From: Prevotellaceae bacterium UBA2718
Lineage (GTDB): Bacteria > Bacteroidota > Bacteroidia > Bacteroidales > Bacteroidaceae
NCBI GenBank assembly: GCA_002353975.1
Contig: DEKQ01000039.1
Span: 1-27,565, forward strand
Direction: 5' to 3'
DNA length: 27,565 bases
Shown: positions 20,755 through 27,565 of the stretch, in pieces
Layout of the letters: the number at the start of each line of letters is the position of its first letter
Numbering within the stretch: position 1 is the stretch's first letter
The notes under the pieces: model-generated
The model's database searches: none
What the model was told of the DNA's origin: nothing
The model's input: the letters and a program-made list of their open reading frames with translations, nothing else
Made by a program: the position numbers and the translations under genes

Positions 20755-22298
20755 ACTTTTGATGCGTCCTTGAAGTTACTCGATTGGAACACCTTCTTCA
20801 TCTTCTCTATTTGCTCCTTGCATGATTTAGAGATGCTGACTGTGCTCTTGGCTTCAGTGAGAAGCATTTCTGTCGTAATCATTAAATCTTCATTCAACTT
20901 ATTTTCATCTATTAGTTTCAAGAATCCTCGTTCAACGGTCTCATTAACAACGGCTTCAATATCTGCGCCATTAAAGCCTTCTGTCGCTTGAGACAATTTG
21001 GTGTAATCTACTTCTACTTTTACCTTCTCTGCCTTACTCTTCTTGCCTAAATGGACTTTGAAGATAGCTTCTCTTTCTTCTTTAGTTGGCAGATTGACAC
21101 AGAATATCTCATCAAATCGCCCTTTGCGCTTTAGCTCTGGAGGAAGATTGTCGGCATTGTTTGCTGTAGCAATCACATATACGCTGCTCTTCTTGTCTTG
21201 TAGCCATCCCAGCAGATAGCCAAACATGCGCGTCACGATATCGTTGTTCTGCCCACCAACACCAGAGAAAGCCTTTTCAATTTCGTCAATCCATAATACA
21301 CAAGGAGCAGCCGCCTCTGCCAACTTAATGGCTTTGCGCAGGTTTCCTTCACTCTCACCTACATATTTACCCATCATGCTACCCATGTCCATCTTTAGCA
21401 AAGGGGCATCAAATGCAGCGGCAGATGCTTTGGCACAAAGAGATTTTCCACAGCCAGGCATACCCACAATGAAAACACCCTTTGGCATTTGAACACCATA
21501 TTTCTGAATGACTGAAACTTGCCCCATCACCATTGCTTTGGCTTCCAGATACCTTTTCAATACATTCATTCCACCAATGTCTTCCAGATTTTCATTGGCA
21601 TCAATTAGTTCAAGGGTACCAGACTGCCTGACCATCTGTTTCTTTTGCTGGAGAATCATTGTCTTATCTTCAGCCCGAAGCGTACCATTACTGCTCATAG
21701 CCATATCCAAAGTGCGATCAATCTCGAAAGCTGTCAAGCCTTTTAGCGAAGGCATCAGTTTGGGAATGTCTTCTTTATCAAACCCTTCTTCGTCATGGTT
21801 CACCTCTACGTGCTTTTTAATGAGGGCTTTAATTTCCTCTTCATTTGGGAGGCCAATATCTAGAAATGAAACATATTTCTCAATGGCTTGAGGTACTTTT
21901 ATACTTGTAGAAACAATGATAATAGTTGTGTTGTATGCTGCATCGTAAAGCTTACGTTGTGCAATATGCAACAGCAAAGATTTGACTTTTGGCTCATCTA
22001 TATAGTCATCAATCTCCTTTAATAATAAATAACTTTCAGGAAGTTTTTCCCCATCAACTACATATTGCTGACAGAGAAATGTCTCTAAAGATTCCTCACC
22101 TTTTTCTTTTTCTTTTGTGATAAAATTTGTTCTACCCGTCGCTGGATTCCACTCGTAGACTTTTTTCTTGTTGATTGCCTGCATAATAAGTTCGTCGACT
22201 CTGACGAAATCATAGTCACATATATAGATAATAGGTGTGTTGACATCTATCATCTTCTGTAGTTTGGATACTATAGTAATATTCATATCAGAATTCAA
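20751..22298 (-). CDS. AAA+ ATPase of Ycf46/FtsH-like type
   Basis: 515 residues. The C-terminal half is a canonical AAA+ module: Walker A VGMPGCGKSLC (279-288), Walker B CVLWIDEIEKAF (333-344), sensor 1 IATANN (376-381), arginine finger region KRKGRFDEIF (390-399), and the C-terminal-lid motif GFNGADIEAVVNE. KYVGESEGNL (311-320) is the substrate-facing pore and Glu-Ser-Glu segment. The N-terminal ~225 residues (IIYICDYDFVRVDELI, then EIDDYID and IIIVSTS) look like a degenerate AAA fold without Walker A, as in Ycf46-type proteins. No protease or nuclease domain is fused, so a hexameric remodelling motor is likely. It overlaps the upstream gene by 11 nt, or starts just after it if the ATG at 22286 is used. 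Confidence 0.88.
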   Translation of the reverse strand: MNSDMNITIVSKLQKMIDVNTPIIYICDYDFVRVDELIMQAINKKKVYEWNPATGRTNFITKEKEKGEESLETFLCQQYVVDGEKLPESYLLLKEIDDYIDEPKVKSLLLHIAQRKLYDAAYNTTIIIVSTSIKVPQAIEKYVSFLDIGLPNEEEIKALIKKHVEVNHDEEGFDKEDIPKLMPSLKGLTAFEIDRTLDMAMSSNGTLRAEDKTMILQQKKQMVRQSGTLELIDANENLEDIGGMNVLKRYLEAKAMVMGQVSVIQKYGVQMPKGVFIVGMPGCGKSLCAKASAAAFDAPLLKMDMGSMMGKYVGESEGNLRKAIKLAEAAAPCVLWIDEIEKAFSGVGGQNNDIVTRMFGYLLGWLQDKKSSVYVIATANNADNLPPELKRKGRFDEIFCVNLPTKEEREAIFKVHLGKKSKAEKVKVEVDYTKLSQATEGFNGADIEAVVNETVERGFLKLIDENKLNEDLMITTEMLLTEAKSTVSISKSCKEQIEKMKKVFQSSNFKDASKV

Positions 22299-23364
22299 AC
22301 AAGTTTAATAAAAGCGAATTAATTCTTCCAAAATTTGTCTGGTTCCTAAAACCAATACCATCTAAAATAGGGTTCCTTTCTGATGTTGTAATAAAGTATT
22401 TCGCTGGGAAATATGAATCCGCAAGTCGTTTCATACCGTCGAAACAATGATCCTTTACATCAGATATACGAAATCCTAACATATAAATGATAAATTGACG
22501 TTCTTTTGCAAGATTATAAGTATCTAATATTCGATATACGTTTCTTTCTTTAACAGCAAAAAGTTCAACAGCCCTATTGTATTTCTCTCTGTCGTTTGGT
22601 TTTACTTTTATTTTTAGGCAATTATCAACAAATTCTTTAATTCCTTTTTCTTCTTGGGTCCAACTGTGAGTAGTATAATACATTGCTGTTGATTTGCCGT
22701 CAAGGGTAAGCTTTATAAATTTTTTTATGTATTCAATATTAACGTTCTTCCATTCTCTCATCTTCAGAGTGTCTTTATTTTTTTCCGAGTATTCCATAGC
22801 TATACGTAGTCCCTTCTTCTTAGCTTCAAGAATTAACTCCTTTCCCCCTTTTGAATCAATTTTTTCTTCCAATAAATATCTCCCTAACATAAACTGATCA
22901 AGTTTATTGTTAGACCCCTTAAGAAACGCGATATATTTTTTTATGCGATCAGGTTTGTGAATGAATGAAGACCTAAATTCTTCATCATTGTAGAATAGGA
23001 TTTCTTCAAGAAAATCCAAATTATTTATATACTTTTGTTTGTTTTTGAGAAACCAATCGTATAATTTCCTTAGAGAATTGACAGACGTATTGAAAGGAAC
23101 AATATCATTGAAGAAAATTTTATATATGATGTAATAATCTGTAAGGGAGTCACATTTGCCAAAAGGTTTTGGCAATCTTTCAAGTTCTGTAGCAATTTTC
23201 TCACCTTCTGCGCCCTGTCTCCTTAGCCATTGAAGAAGTTTCCTGCTATTTTCTTTCAACTCTTTGATACAGAATTTCATTCTAAGTGTTTCAAGCGAAG
23301 AATGCTCTTCTCCGCCTGACACTATTCTGAATTTTACTGGTTTGGGATTTGATGATAGTTTCAT
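22288..23364 (-). CDS. Unrecognised Lys-rich protein of the AAA+ operon
   Basis: 358 residues, no family recognised. Mainly helical, rich in Lys, Ile, Phe and Asn, with repeated aromatic pairs (YYIIYKIFFNDIVPF, YIAFLKGSNNKLDQFMLGRY). There is no signal peptide or membrane segment. Residues ~235-265 carry SWTQEEKGIKEFVDN and KIKVKPNDREKYNRAVE; residues ~285-325 hold LAKERQFIIYMLGFRISDVK. The end (RINSLLLNLFEF) is hydrophobic. It begins 1 nt after the stop of the 247-aa gene and overlaps the AAA+ start, which suggests a direct partner, perhaps an adaptor or substrate. Its A+T content is the highest among the operon's genes by eye. Confidence 0.7.
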   Translation of the reverse strand: MKLSSNPKPVKFRIVSGGEEHSSLETLRMKFCIKELKENSRKLLQWLRRQGAEGEKIATELERLPKPFGKCDSLTDYYIIYKIFFNDIVPFNTSVNSLRKLYDWFLKNKQKYINNLDFLEEILFYNDEEFRSSFIHKPDRIKKYIAFLKGSNNKLDQFMLGRYLLEEKIDSKGGKELILEAKKKGLRIAMEYSEKNKDTLKMREWKNVNIEYIKKFIKLTLDGKSTAMYYTTHSWTQEEKGIKEFVDNCLKIKVKPNDREKYNRAVELFAVKERNVYRILDTYNLAKERQFIIYMLGFRISDVKDHCFDGMKRLADSYFPAKYFITTSERNPILDGIGFRNQTNFGRINSLLLNLFEF

Positions 23365-23365
23365 G

Positions 23366-24109
23366 TTATGCTAATAATTTTGCGATTGCTTTTTTGGCGA
23401 AAGACTTCACTCTTTCAGAAGCCATAGTAATTATATTCCTTGCAGTTTCAGCCACCATTCGGATACCCTTCTTCACAGAGACCTTCGCAATGGGCGTAAC
23501 AAAAGCCTCAACTCTCTTAATAAATGGAACAACTACTATGGCAGGCGGATATGCTCTGGCAACAAATGCACAAATAATGTTGCTGGCTCGGCTAATGCCT
23601 TGCTCAACAAGTGTGTCTGATACAGATAAAGCCTTTTGCTCCACAACATTGACTAGCATTTGAGCTTTCTCTTCTAAACGACTGGCAACAACATCAACTA
23701 TTGAAGCTGTTCTGATGGCAAGCCTGTCTGCAACAGCTGCATCTGCTTCAATGGGATTAATGATACCCTTACCAACTTGATACGCTGTCTTGATACGAGT
23801 TAAGCCTTCGTCCACAATGCTCGCTATCGACTCAGCATTTGCATAGCCTTCTGGAAGTATCAGAATACCCTTTTGGTTGGCGGCTATAATCGCAGTAGCA
23901 AATAACTTTTTAATGCCATTTTCTGCAGCGTCGTTTAAGGGCATATCCAAGAAAGCCTGCACACTTTTGAACTCTCTGATTGTCTGAACTTCTTCCTTGT
24001 TTAATTCTTTGCCAATAGCAAATGATTGTAAAGCAGACAACGATGGAATCATTTCCTCCAACTTGTTGGAGAAAGCAATCTTTTTTTCGTTAAAAGTTTG
24101 TCCTTCCAT
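23366..24109 (-). CDS. Unrecognised Ala-rich helical protein of the AAA+ operon
   Basis: 247 residues, no family recognised. Residues 1-~75 are mixed charged helices (FSNKLEEMIPSLSALQSFAI). The remainder is Ala/Val/Ile-rich amphipathic helix (DAAVADRLAIRTASIVDVVA, VVVPFIKRVEAFVTPIAKV) with a basic end (RVKSFAKKAIAKLLA). Long stretches are hydrophobic enough to touch membranes or pack in an oligomer, but none is a clear membrane span and there is no signal peptide. It lies 3 nt after the 114-aa gene and 1 nt before the 358-aa gene. The basic end and the acidic 114-aa neighbour might pair; that is speculation. Confidence 0.72.
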   Translation of the reverse strand: MEGQTFNEKKIAFSNKLEEMIPSLSALQSFAIGKELNKEEVQTIREFKSVQAFLDMPLNDAAENGIKKLFATAIIAANQKGILILPEGYANAESIASIVDEGLTRIKTAYQVGKGIINPIEADAAVADRLAIRTASIVDVVASRLEEKAQMLVNVVEQKALSVSDTLVEQGISRASNIICAFVARAYPPAIVVVPFIKRVEAFVTPIAKVSVKKGIRMVAETARNIITMASERVKSFAKKAIAKLLA

Positions 24110-24112
24110 AAT

Positions 24113-24457
24113 TTATTCCTCCCCGGCCTGTTGATTGATTTCCATGTCCACTTGTTCAGAAATAGCCTGCATGATTTCAGCTTTTTCCTCATCAGAATAG
24201 TCACCAAGGCTCTTTTCTATGTCGGATGTCAGCCAGCGTTTACGACTGATACCGTCATCCTGAGCCTCTGCCAGTTGGTTTGTCTTTTCAGCGAACTTAT
24301 CAAAATACTCCGAAGCATCCTTGACCAAGGCTAAACTTTCCTCAGTCAATCCCAACTCTTCGCTTTTATCTCTCAGCAAAGCATCTATATCTTTGCTTTC
24401 GCTCTTCTCGTAACTGTCTAACAGCGACGAGAGAATGTCTTCAAATGTTTGTTCCAT
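24113..24457 (-). CDS. Small acidic protein of the AAA+ operon
   Basis: 114 residues, strongly acidic and helical (DILSSLLDSYEKSESKDIDA, SLALVKDASEYFDKFAEKTN), ending MEINQQAGEE. It has no Cys, signal peptide or membrane segment. No family recognised. It might be a chaperone-like or DNA-mimic-like partner of a basic neighbour, which cannot be tested here. A 57-nt gap separates it from the nuclease-like gene upstream; that gap contains TACATTTT, close to a -7 box, so the downstream five genes might also have an internal start. Confidence 0.7.
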   Translation of the reverse strand: MEQTFEDILSSLLDSYEKSESKDIDALLRDKSEELGLTEESLALVKDASEYFDKFAEKTNQLAEAQDDGISRKRWLTSDIEKSLGDYSDEEKAEIMQAISEQVDMEINQQAGEE

Positions 24458-24514
24458 GTCTGTTGTATAAAATGTATTATAATCCTGTTCGTTCTCTTTT
24501 TATTATAATATAGC

Positions 24515-25447
24515 CTATTTCTTCTTGTGCTCTATTATGTTCATAAGTTCCATCTTAGCCATTTCAAGTTCATTCTCATTTGAAAGTTTGAAATAGTACC
24601 ATCCTTCAGTATAATTAATCCTCCCGATTGGGGAAACATGTTTAAGTGGCTCGTGCTTAAACCCTTTTTCTTCAAACGCAGACCTAAACTCGTAGTCCCT
24701 TACTGCAATGACAGGAATTGTTCCTTGTGCATCTATAGGTGTATACACGTAACCATACCATATTTTCTCAGCATCATCAAGATAATAACCAAAATCAGAA
24801 CCTTTATCCCAATTATTATTAACTTCATGATTGCTATTTACTAGTTTCGGAGGATTTCTTTCTTTTTTCTTCTGCAGCATCTTTAAATCATGAACATCAA
24901 AATCAAAAGAACCAAAAAGAGCTTCTGTCTTACAATCTTTCTGATAAAGAGTCTGTTGGATAAATGCGCCTAAAAGTCTCCAGTCTGGATTAGATTGTGT
25001 CAAAAGTTTCTTTGCAAAGTCATCCCACATTTTGAATTTGAAGCGAAGATTTTTATCTTTCGAATTACAAAGATTATCATTACTAATAATCCAGTCATTG
25101 CCGTATCGGCCAGGGTTATCAAAAGCTAATATATATCTGATATGTTCCGAGTCGAGGAAAACTCCTGTCATGTAATAGTTAGCATTAATTGTCGTATCGC
25201 CTATTTTACTTTCAAGAATATACTTTCCGTAATTTGTATAAAAAACGAAGTCGTTTCTACCACCCTCTTGCGTGATTTCACGCTCGACAATGTCAATCTC
25301 AATATTTTGTTTTTCAAAGGTAAACCGAAAAAAATAATTAAGGAACTCCCTATCGACTTTACATAAAGCCCATATGATGTCACTCAGTCTGTTTTCATTC
25401 ATCCTGAGGCCGAAGGCCATCATCCATTGAAATACTTTACTTTCCAT
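24515..25447 (-). CDS. PD-(D/E)XK nuclease-like protein
   Basis: 310 residues. Residues ~55-83 read EREITQEGGRNDFVFY then GKYILESKIG: Asp66 on one strand and Glu79-x-Lys81 on the next, the D...ExK catalytic hairpin of PD-(D/E)XK nucleases, in the arrangement of the family resembling PDDEXK_4 (helix with Glu early, then 'IDi...iEnKi'). An N-terminal helix NENRLSDIIWALCK precedes. Residues ~205-310 form a separate C-terminal part with WYGYVYTPIDAQGTIPVIAV and GWYYFKLSNE. The expected activity is DNA cleavage or damaged-end processing. The gene begins 1 nt after the zinc-finger gene's stop. The catalytic assignment rests on one motif and should be treated as probable. Confidence 0.68.
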   Translation of the reverse strand: MESKVFQWMMAFGLRMNENRLSDIIWALCKVDREFLNYFFRFTFEKQNIEIDIVEREITQEGGRNDFVFYTNYGKYILESKIGDTTINANYYMTGVFLDSEHIRYILAFDNPGRYGNDWIISNDNLCNSKDKNLRFKFKMWDDFAKKLLTQSNPDWRLLGAFIQQTLYQKDCKTEALFGSFDFDVHDLKMLQKKKERNPPKLVNSNHEVNNNWDKGSDFGYYLDDAEKIWYGYVYTPIDAQGTIPVIAVRDYEFRSAFEEKGFKHEPLKHVSPIGRINYTEGWYYFKLSNENELEMAKMELMNIIEHKKK

Positions 25448-25448
25448 A

Positions 25449-25955
25449 TTAATTCTTTTTGTAAGCTTTTCCCGTCATACGAAATACGTTATATTTGTAG
25501 TTATCGTATTCTCGTAATTCTTTTTCTGTTTTCACGTCAATAACTATCGAATAAGAATTGAATGCAGCCAACCTTCTTAGGTCCTCTCTACATTCATTTT
25601 TATCACGATGCCAGTCGGATGTAATTCTTTTGGGAACACCAGAGTACTTCTTTCTTCCTAAATAGTTTATTGATACAAGTTCCACATTCTTGCTCTGTAT
25701 AATAGATTTTTCCGCAGATTTAATTTCTTGTCTGAACTGTTTTGCGCATGTAGGACATAAAACATAACTCAATTTGGTAATGGAATAATACGGTATCTTT
25801 CGCTCGTCTAGTTCATACAAATCTTTGTTTGAACCTGAGCCAAAGTCTACTTTTTCAATACACTTAGAGCATAATTTTATACCACACCAACTGCAAGTAA
25901 ACACCCGTGAGAAGATTCCTATTTCTTTTTTGCACTTATTACATTTTGTCGCCAT
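25449..25955 (-). CDS. FYVE-like eight-cysteine zinc-finger protein
   Basis: 168 residues. Cysteines at 5, 8, 21, 24, 29, 32, 67 and 70 give C-x2-C-x12-C-x2-C-x4-C-x2-C-x34-C-x2-C, the spacing of a cross-brace FYVE-type finger binding two zinc ions. The basic R(R/K)HHC signature of true FYVE domains is not present, so phosphoinositide binding is not implied. Residues ~90-168 (VELVSINYLG, CREDLRRLAAFNSYSIVIDV, NVFRMTGKAYK) look like a small alpha/beta domain of the type found in YbjQ/DUF4156-like proteins; that is tentative. It is the first long gene of the operon, 60 nt after the 55-aa zinc-ribbon gene and 1 nt before the nuclease-like gene. Confidence 0.72.
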   Translation of the reverse strand: MATKCNKCKKEIGIFSRVFTCSWCGIKLCSKCIEKVDFGSGSNKDLYELDERKIPYYSITKLSYVLCPTCAKQFRQEIKSAEKSIIQSKNVELVSINYLGRKKYSGVPKRITSDWHRDKNECREDLRRLAAFNSYSIVIDVKTEKELREYDNYKYNVFRMTGKAYKKN

Positions 25956-26015
25956 AAAACATTTTTGCCTTAATACAACTTGATAAATCTCACAATCTCA
26001 TTACTAATCTCGTTG

Positions 26016-26183
26016 TTACATTAATTTATCCAAAAGTGTTGCCTTCTTCGTATTCCCACTCCCGCACTTAGGGCAGTGCGGCAAGTTGATTCCTGCCTTG
26101 ATGCCACCCTCGGTGTAGAAGGTTTCGAAGGTTTCTCCACAGTCCTTACACTTGAATGTTGCTTTGTCTAATTTCGTAAGCAT
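26016..26183 (-). CDS. 55-aa zinc-ribbon protein
   Basis: I found this short gene by translating the minus strand; it starts MLTKLDKATFKCKDCGETFE and ends LLDKLM. Cysteines occur as CKDC (residues 12-15) and CPKC (37-40), a classic two-knuckle zinc ribbon separated by 21 residues containing TFYTEGGIKAGINLPH. It resembles small zinc-ribbon proteins of the FmdB or rubredoxin-like kind, but the family is not fixed. It lies directly after the structured leader and 60 nt before the FYVE-like gene; no promoter is visible in that gap, so it may be the first gene of the same transcript. DNA or RNA binding is plausible. Confidence 0.75.
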   Translation of the reverse strand: MLTKLDKATFKCKDCGETFETFYTEGGIKAGINLPHCPKCGSGNTKKATLLDKLM

Positions 26184-26450
26184 AGTTTTTGGGTTTTAGT
26201 TCTTATAAACACTGAGGCGCAGACCTCATGTCAATATTCTTGCAACGGAGGTCCTGAGAAAACCTTGAAGGTGGAATATGACAGAAGTCCGCGCCAGTAT
26301 GCGCGGAAACAACTGCACGACATTCCCCACCTTCATGTTTTTAGTCCCTGTTAGGGGGCAAGGAATTTCTCAGGTTCCCGTTGGGTGAGAATGAAGCACG
26401 GTGCTTCGCTGTTCAGTATGTCAATCGGACGACGGCCGAAGCTGTAGCCG
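26184..26450 (-). ncRNA. Structured leader or small RNA ahead of the zinc-ribbon gene
   Basis: The minus-strand transcript predicted from the promoter at 26455 contains many perfect stems: GAAGCAC/GTGCTTC (26393-26407), a long-range 9-bp pair TTTCTCAGG/CCTGAGAAA (26366-26374 with 26253-26261), GAAGGTGG/CCACCTTC (26327-26334 with 26267-26274), TCCGCGC-loop-GCGCGGA (26288-26307), CCCT/AGGG (26346-26356) and GACCTC/GAGGTC (26222-26253). These nest into one compact fold. The RNA could be a cis leader or a free RNA; Bacteroidales have reported structured RNAs such as Bacteroidales-1 and a 6S-type RNA, but I cannot confirm a match. A 36-codon frame (26226-26336) overlaps the stems and is likely chance. 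I see no other gene in this 353-nt gap. Confidence 0.6.
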
Positions 26451-26454
26451 CTTG

Positions 26455-26485
26455 CAAAGGTACACAATCTTTTTTAAACGACAAT
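26455..26485 (-). promoter_or_regulatory. Promoter of the structured RNA / zinc-ribbon leader
   Basis: The minus strand has ATTG (26482-26485), 19 nt, then TACCTTTG (26455-26462), a full -7 match with a one-base variant of the -33 box. Transcription would begin near 26449, about 265 nt ahead of the zinc-ribbon start codon. Confidence 0.6.
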
Positions 26486-26536
26486 ACTAAAAGCGAAAAA
26501 AATGCTATACTTCTGTCAAATTCCTTTTGTCAGCAG

Positions 26537-27376
26537 TTAGTCATGATACCCTTGGTAGCCGAGGAAACCATACTTGTTGCCCTCGGCATTGATAATCCTG
26601 GAGTTGTGCGACTGCTGTTCTTTATTGAGGCTGCTGCGGACGGGCATCTCCTTGTAACCGTAAGGCTGTAGCAAGAGCTTGTTGATTTCTTGCAGCAGGG
26701 GGCGACCTACCTCGCCGTCGTCAGCACCTATACCTGTGCGCTGTCCAGTGCGGTCGCCCGTTGCCATATTCTCCGTGTAGCTCTCCTGCAACTTGCCGTC
26801 GGCATAGCGAAGGCAGAATGTCCATTGCTCTGACGGACGGTTCAGCCTGCAGGTCCATAGACCGCTGGGCTGATGGTTCTCGTCGAACGCGTATGATATA
26901 ATCTGCATATCGAGCTTGATGTTACTTGCCTTGCCGGTCAGATAGCCTTCATGGAATTGAAGAACATACTGCTTGGTATTTGTCTTGCCACCCTCCGTCT
27001 CTCGCCAAGAATAGTTCATCGGGCCATGGAGCAGGCCGTTCTTATAGTTGAGTGTGATGTTCGCCACTATTTTGTTGCCATACATCGACCCATTGAAACT
27101 GAGTGTCCACAGACCTTCCAATTTATCATCCTTATACTGGCCAGTTTCTGTGTAAGTAGAGCCGCCATTACGCTTGTCAATTCTCTTGTAGGTGTACTTG
27201 CCATCAAACATGCGCTTGCCGTCATCATCCGTATAATAAGAATAGGTGGCGGTGCCGGAATTGCCGCGACCGAAGGGACCATTGTAGGTTTGATGCTCAT
27301 GCTGTGCGTTTACTGTCAGGGTGATGGCTGCAAATACCGCCACCGCGAGATTTCTCAGAATTGTTTTTTCTTTCAT
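26537..27376 (-). CDS. Secreted MORN-type repeat protein
   Basis: 279 residues. Residues 1-24 are a Sec signal peptide (basic start, LAVAVFAAITLTVNAQ) with cleavage after NAQ, so the protein is periplasmic or secreted, not a lipoprotein. The mature part has repeated strand pairs of MORN or YwqK-like type: MFDGKYTYKRID, GQYKDDKLEGLWTLSFNG, YKNGLLHGPMNYSW, FHEGYLTGKASNIKL. The C-terminal ~60 residues are not repeat-like. Such proteins occur singly in Bacteroidota and have no assigned task. It is read toward the structured RNA's promoter region; a TACTTTTG box lies upstream. Confidence 0.75.
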   Translation of the reverse strand: MKEKTILRNLAVAVFAAITLTVNAQHEHQTYNGPFGRGNSGTATYSYYTDDDGKRMFDGKYTYKRIDKRNGGSTYTETGQYKDDKLEGLWTLSFNGSMYGNKIVANITLNYKNGLLHGPMNYSWRETEGGKTNTKQYVLQFHEGYLTGKASNIKLDMQIISYAFDENHQPSGLWTCRLNRPSEQWTFCLRYADGKLQESYTENMATGDRTGQRTGIGADDGEVGRPLLQEINKLLLQPYGYKEMPVRSSLNKEQQSHNSRIINAEGNKYGFLGYQGYHD

Positions 27377-27420
27377 CTTAATAATGTCTTTAAGTTAATA
27401 GATTTATATGAATTACGGTG

Positions 27421-27428
27421 CAAAAGTA
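27421..27428 (-). promoter_or_regulatory. Candidate -7 box of the MORN-type gene
   Basis: The minus strand reads TACTTTTG (TAnnTTTG) about 45 nt ahead of the ATG at 27376. The -33 box is poor (GTTT at 27447-27450). The remaining sequence to 27565 is A+T-rich with no gene visible. Confidence 0.45.
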
Positions 27429-27565
27429 TGGCTTAGGTGTGCGAAAAAACTGCATAACTGTGAGAAATCTTGCATTTTTTTATCGATTATCGCCACTTTA
27501 AAATCCTTTTTCCGTGCTACCCTTGATTTTACAAAATGACTAATTTTTAACAAAAAAATGAGCAA

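Noticed and set aside
26226..26336. 36-codon upstream reading frame in the structured leader
   Set aside because: It runs through most of the paired stems and has no ribosome site, so it is most likely a by-product of the RNA sequence.

Overview
The window reads as chromosomal DNA of a Bacteroidales bacterium, most like Prevotella or a close relative. The evidence is: promoters of the Bacteroidota form TTTG-N19/20-TAnnTTTG, weak or absent Shine-Dalgarno sites, a fimbrillin-type lipoprotein with DUF3868/DUF5119-type partners, a TonB-dependent receptor with an N-terminal carboxypeptidase-like domain, and intergenic spaces full of short palindromic repeats. Species assignment is inference; no rRNA or tRNA gene is visible.

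Layout. 1-2150 is repeat-rich accessory DNA: two copies of a ~190 bp structured repeat bracket two tiny membrane-protein genes (468-830, minus), followed by a ParB-like-domain orphan (1209-2015, minus). 2161-7941 is a surface-fimbria locus: a large fimbrillin/BACON lipoprotein (minus), then, after a 730 bp divergent intergenic region with a tandem palindrome array and a consensus promoter, an overlapping gene pair coding a DUF3868-OmpA-DUF3575 protein and a DUF5119 lipoprotein. 8104-10497 is a TonB-dependent receptor. 10603-18047 is mainly housekeeping and all on the plus strand: a DNA-alkylation-repair-like HEAT protein, serS, a small four-helix-bundle (S23-type) gene flanked by inverted heptamer arrays, a fused NfnAB-like flavoenzyme, pepD and a nucleoside phosphorylase.

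18059-27376 is all minus strand. It starts with a three-gene set (membrane protein, coiled-coil protein, WYL-domain regulator) behind a perfect 24-bp inverted repeat. Next is a tight, A+T-rich seven-gene operon reading from 25955 down to 20122: an eight-cysteine FYVE-like zinc-finger protein, a PD-(D/E)XK-type nuclease-like protein, three unrecognised proteins (acidic, Ala-rich helical, and Lys-rich), a Ycf46/FtsH-like AAA+ ATPase, and a protein with uracil-DNA-glycosylase-like motifs and a five-cysteine cluster. Upstream are a 55-aa zinc-ribbon gene and a ~270-nt leader with many perfect stems and its own promoter. The window closes with a secreted MORN-type repeat protein.

The best candidate for an undescribed system is the 20122-26450 block: nuclease-like, glycosylase-like, zinc-finger and AAA+ ATPase proteins in one translationally linked operon, possibly headed by a structured RNA. 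Its function cannot be read from sequence alone. A role in DNA processing, stress response or defence is inference.
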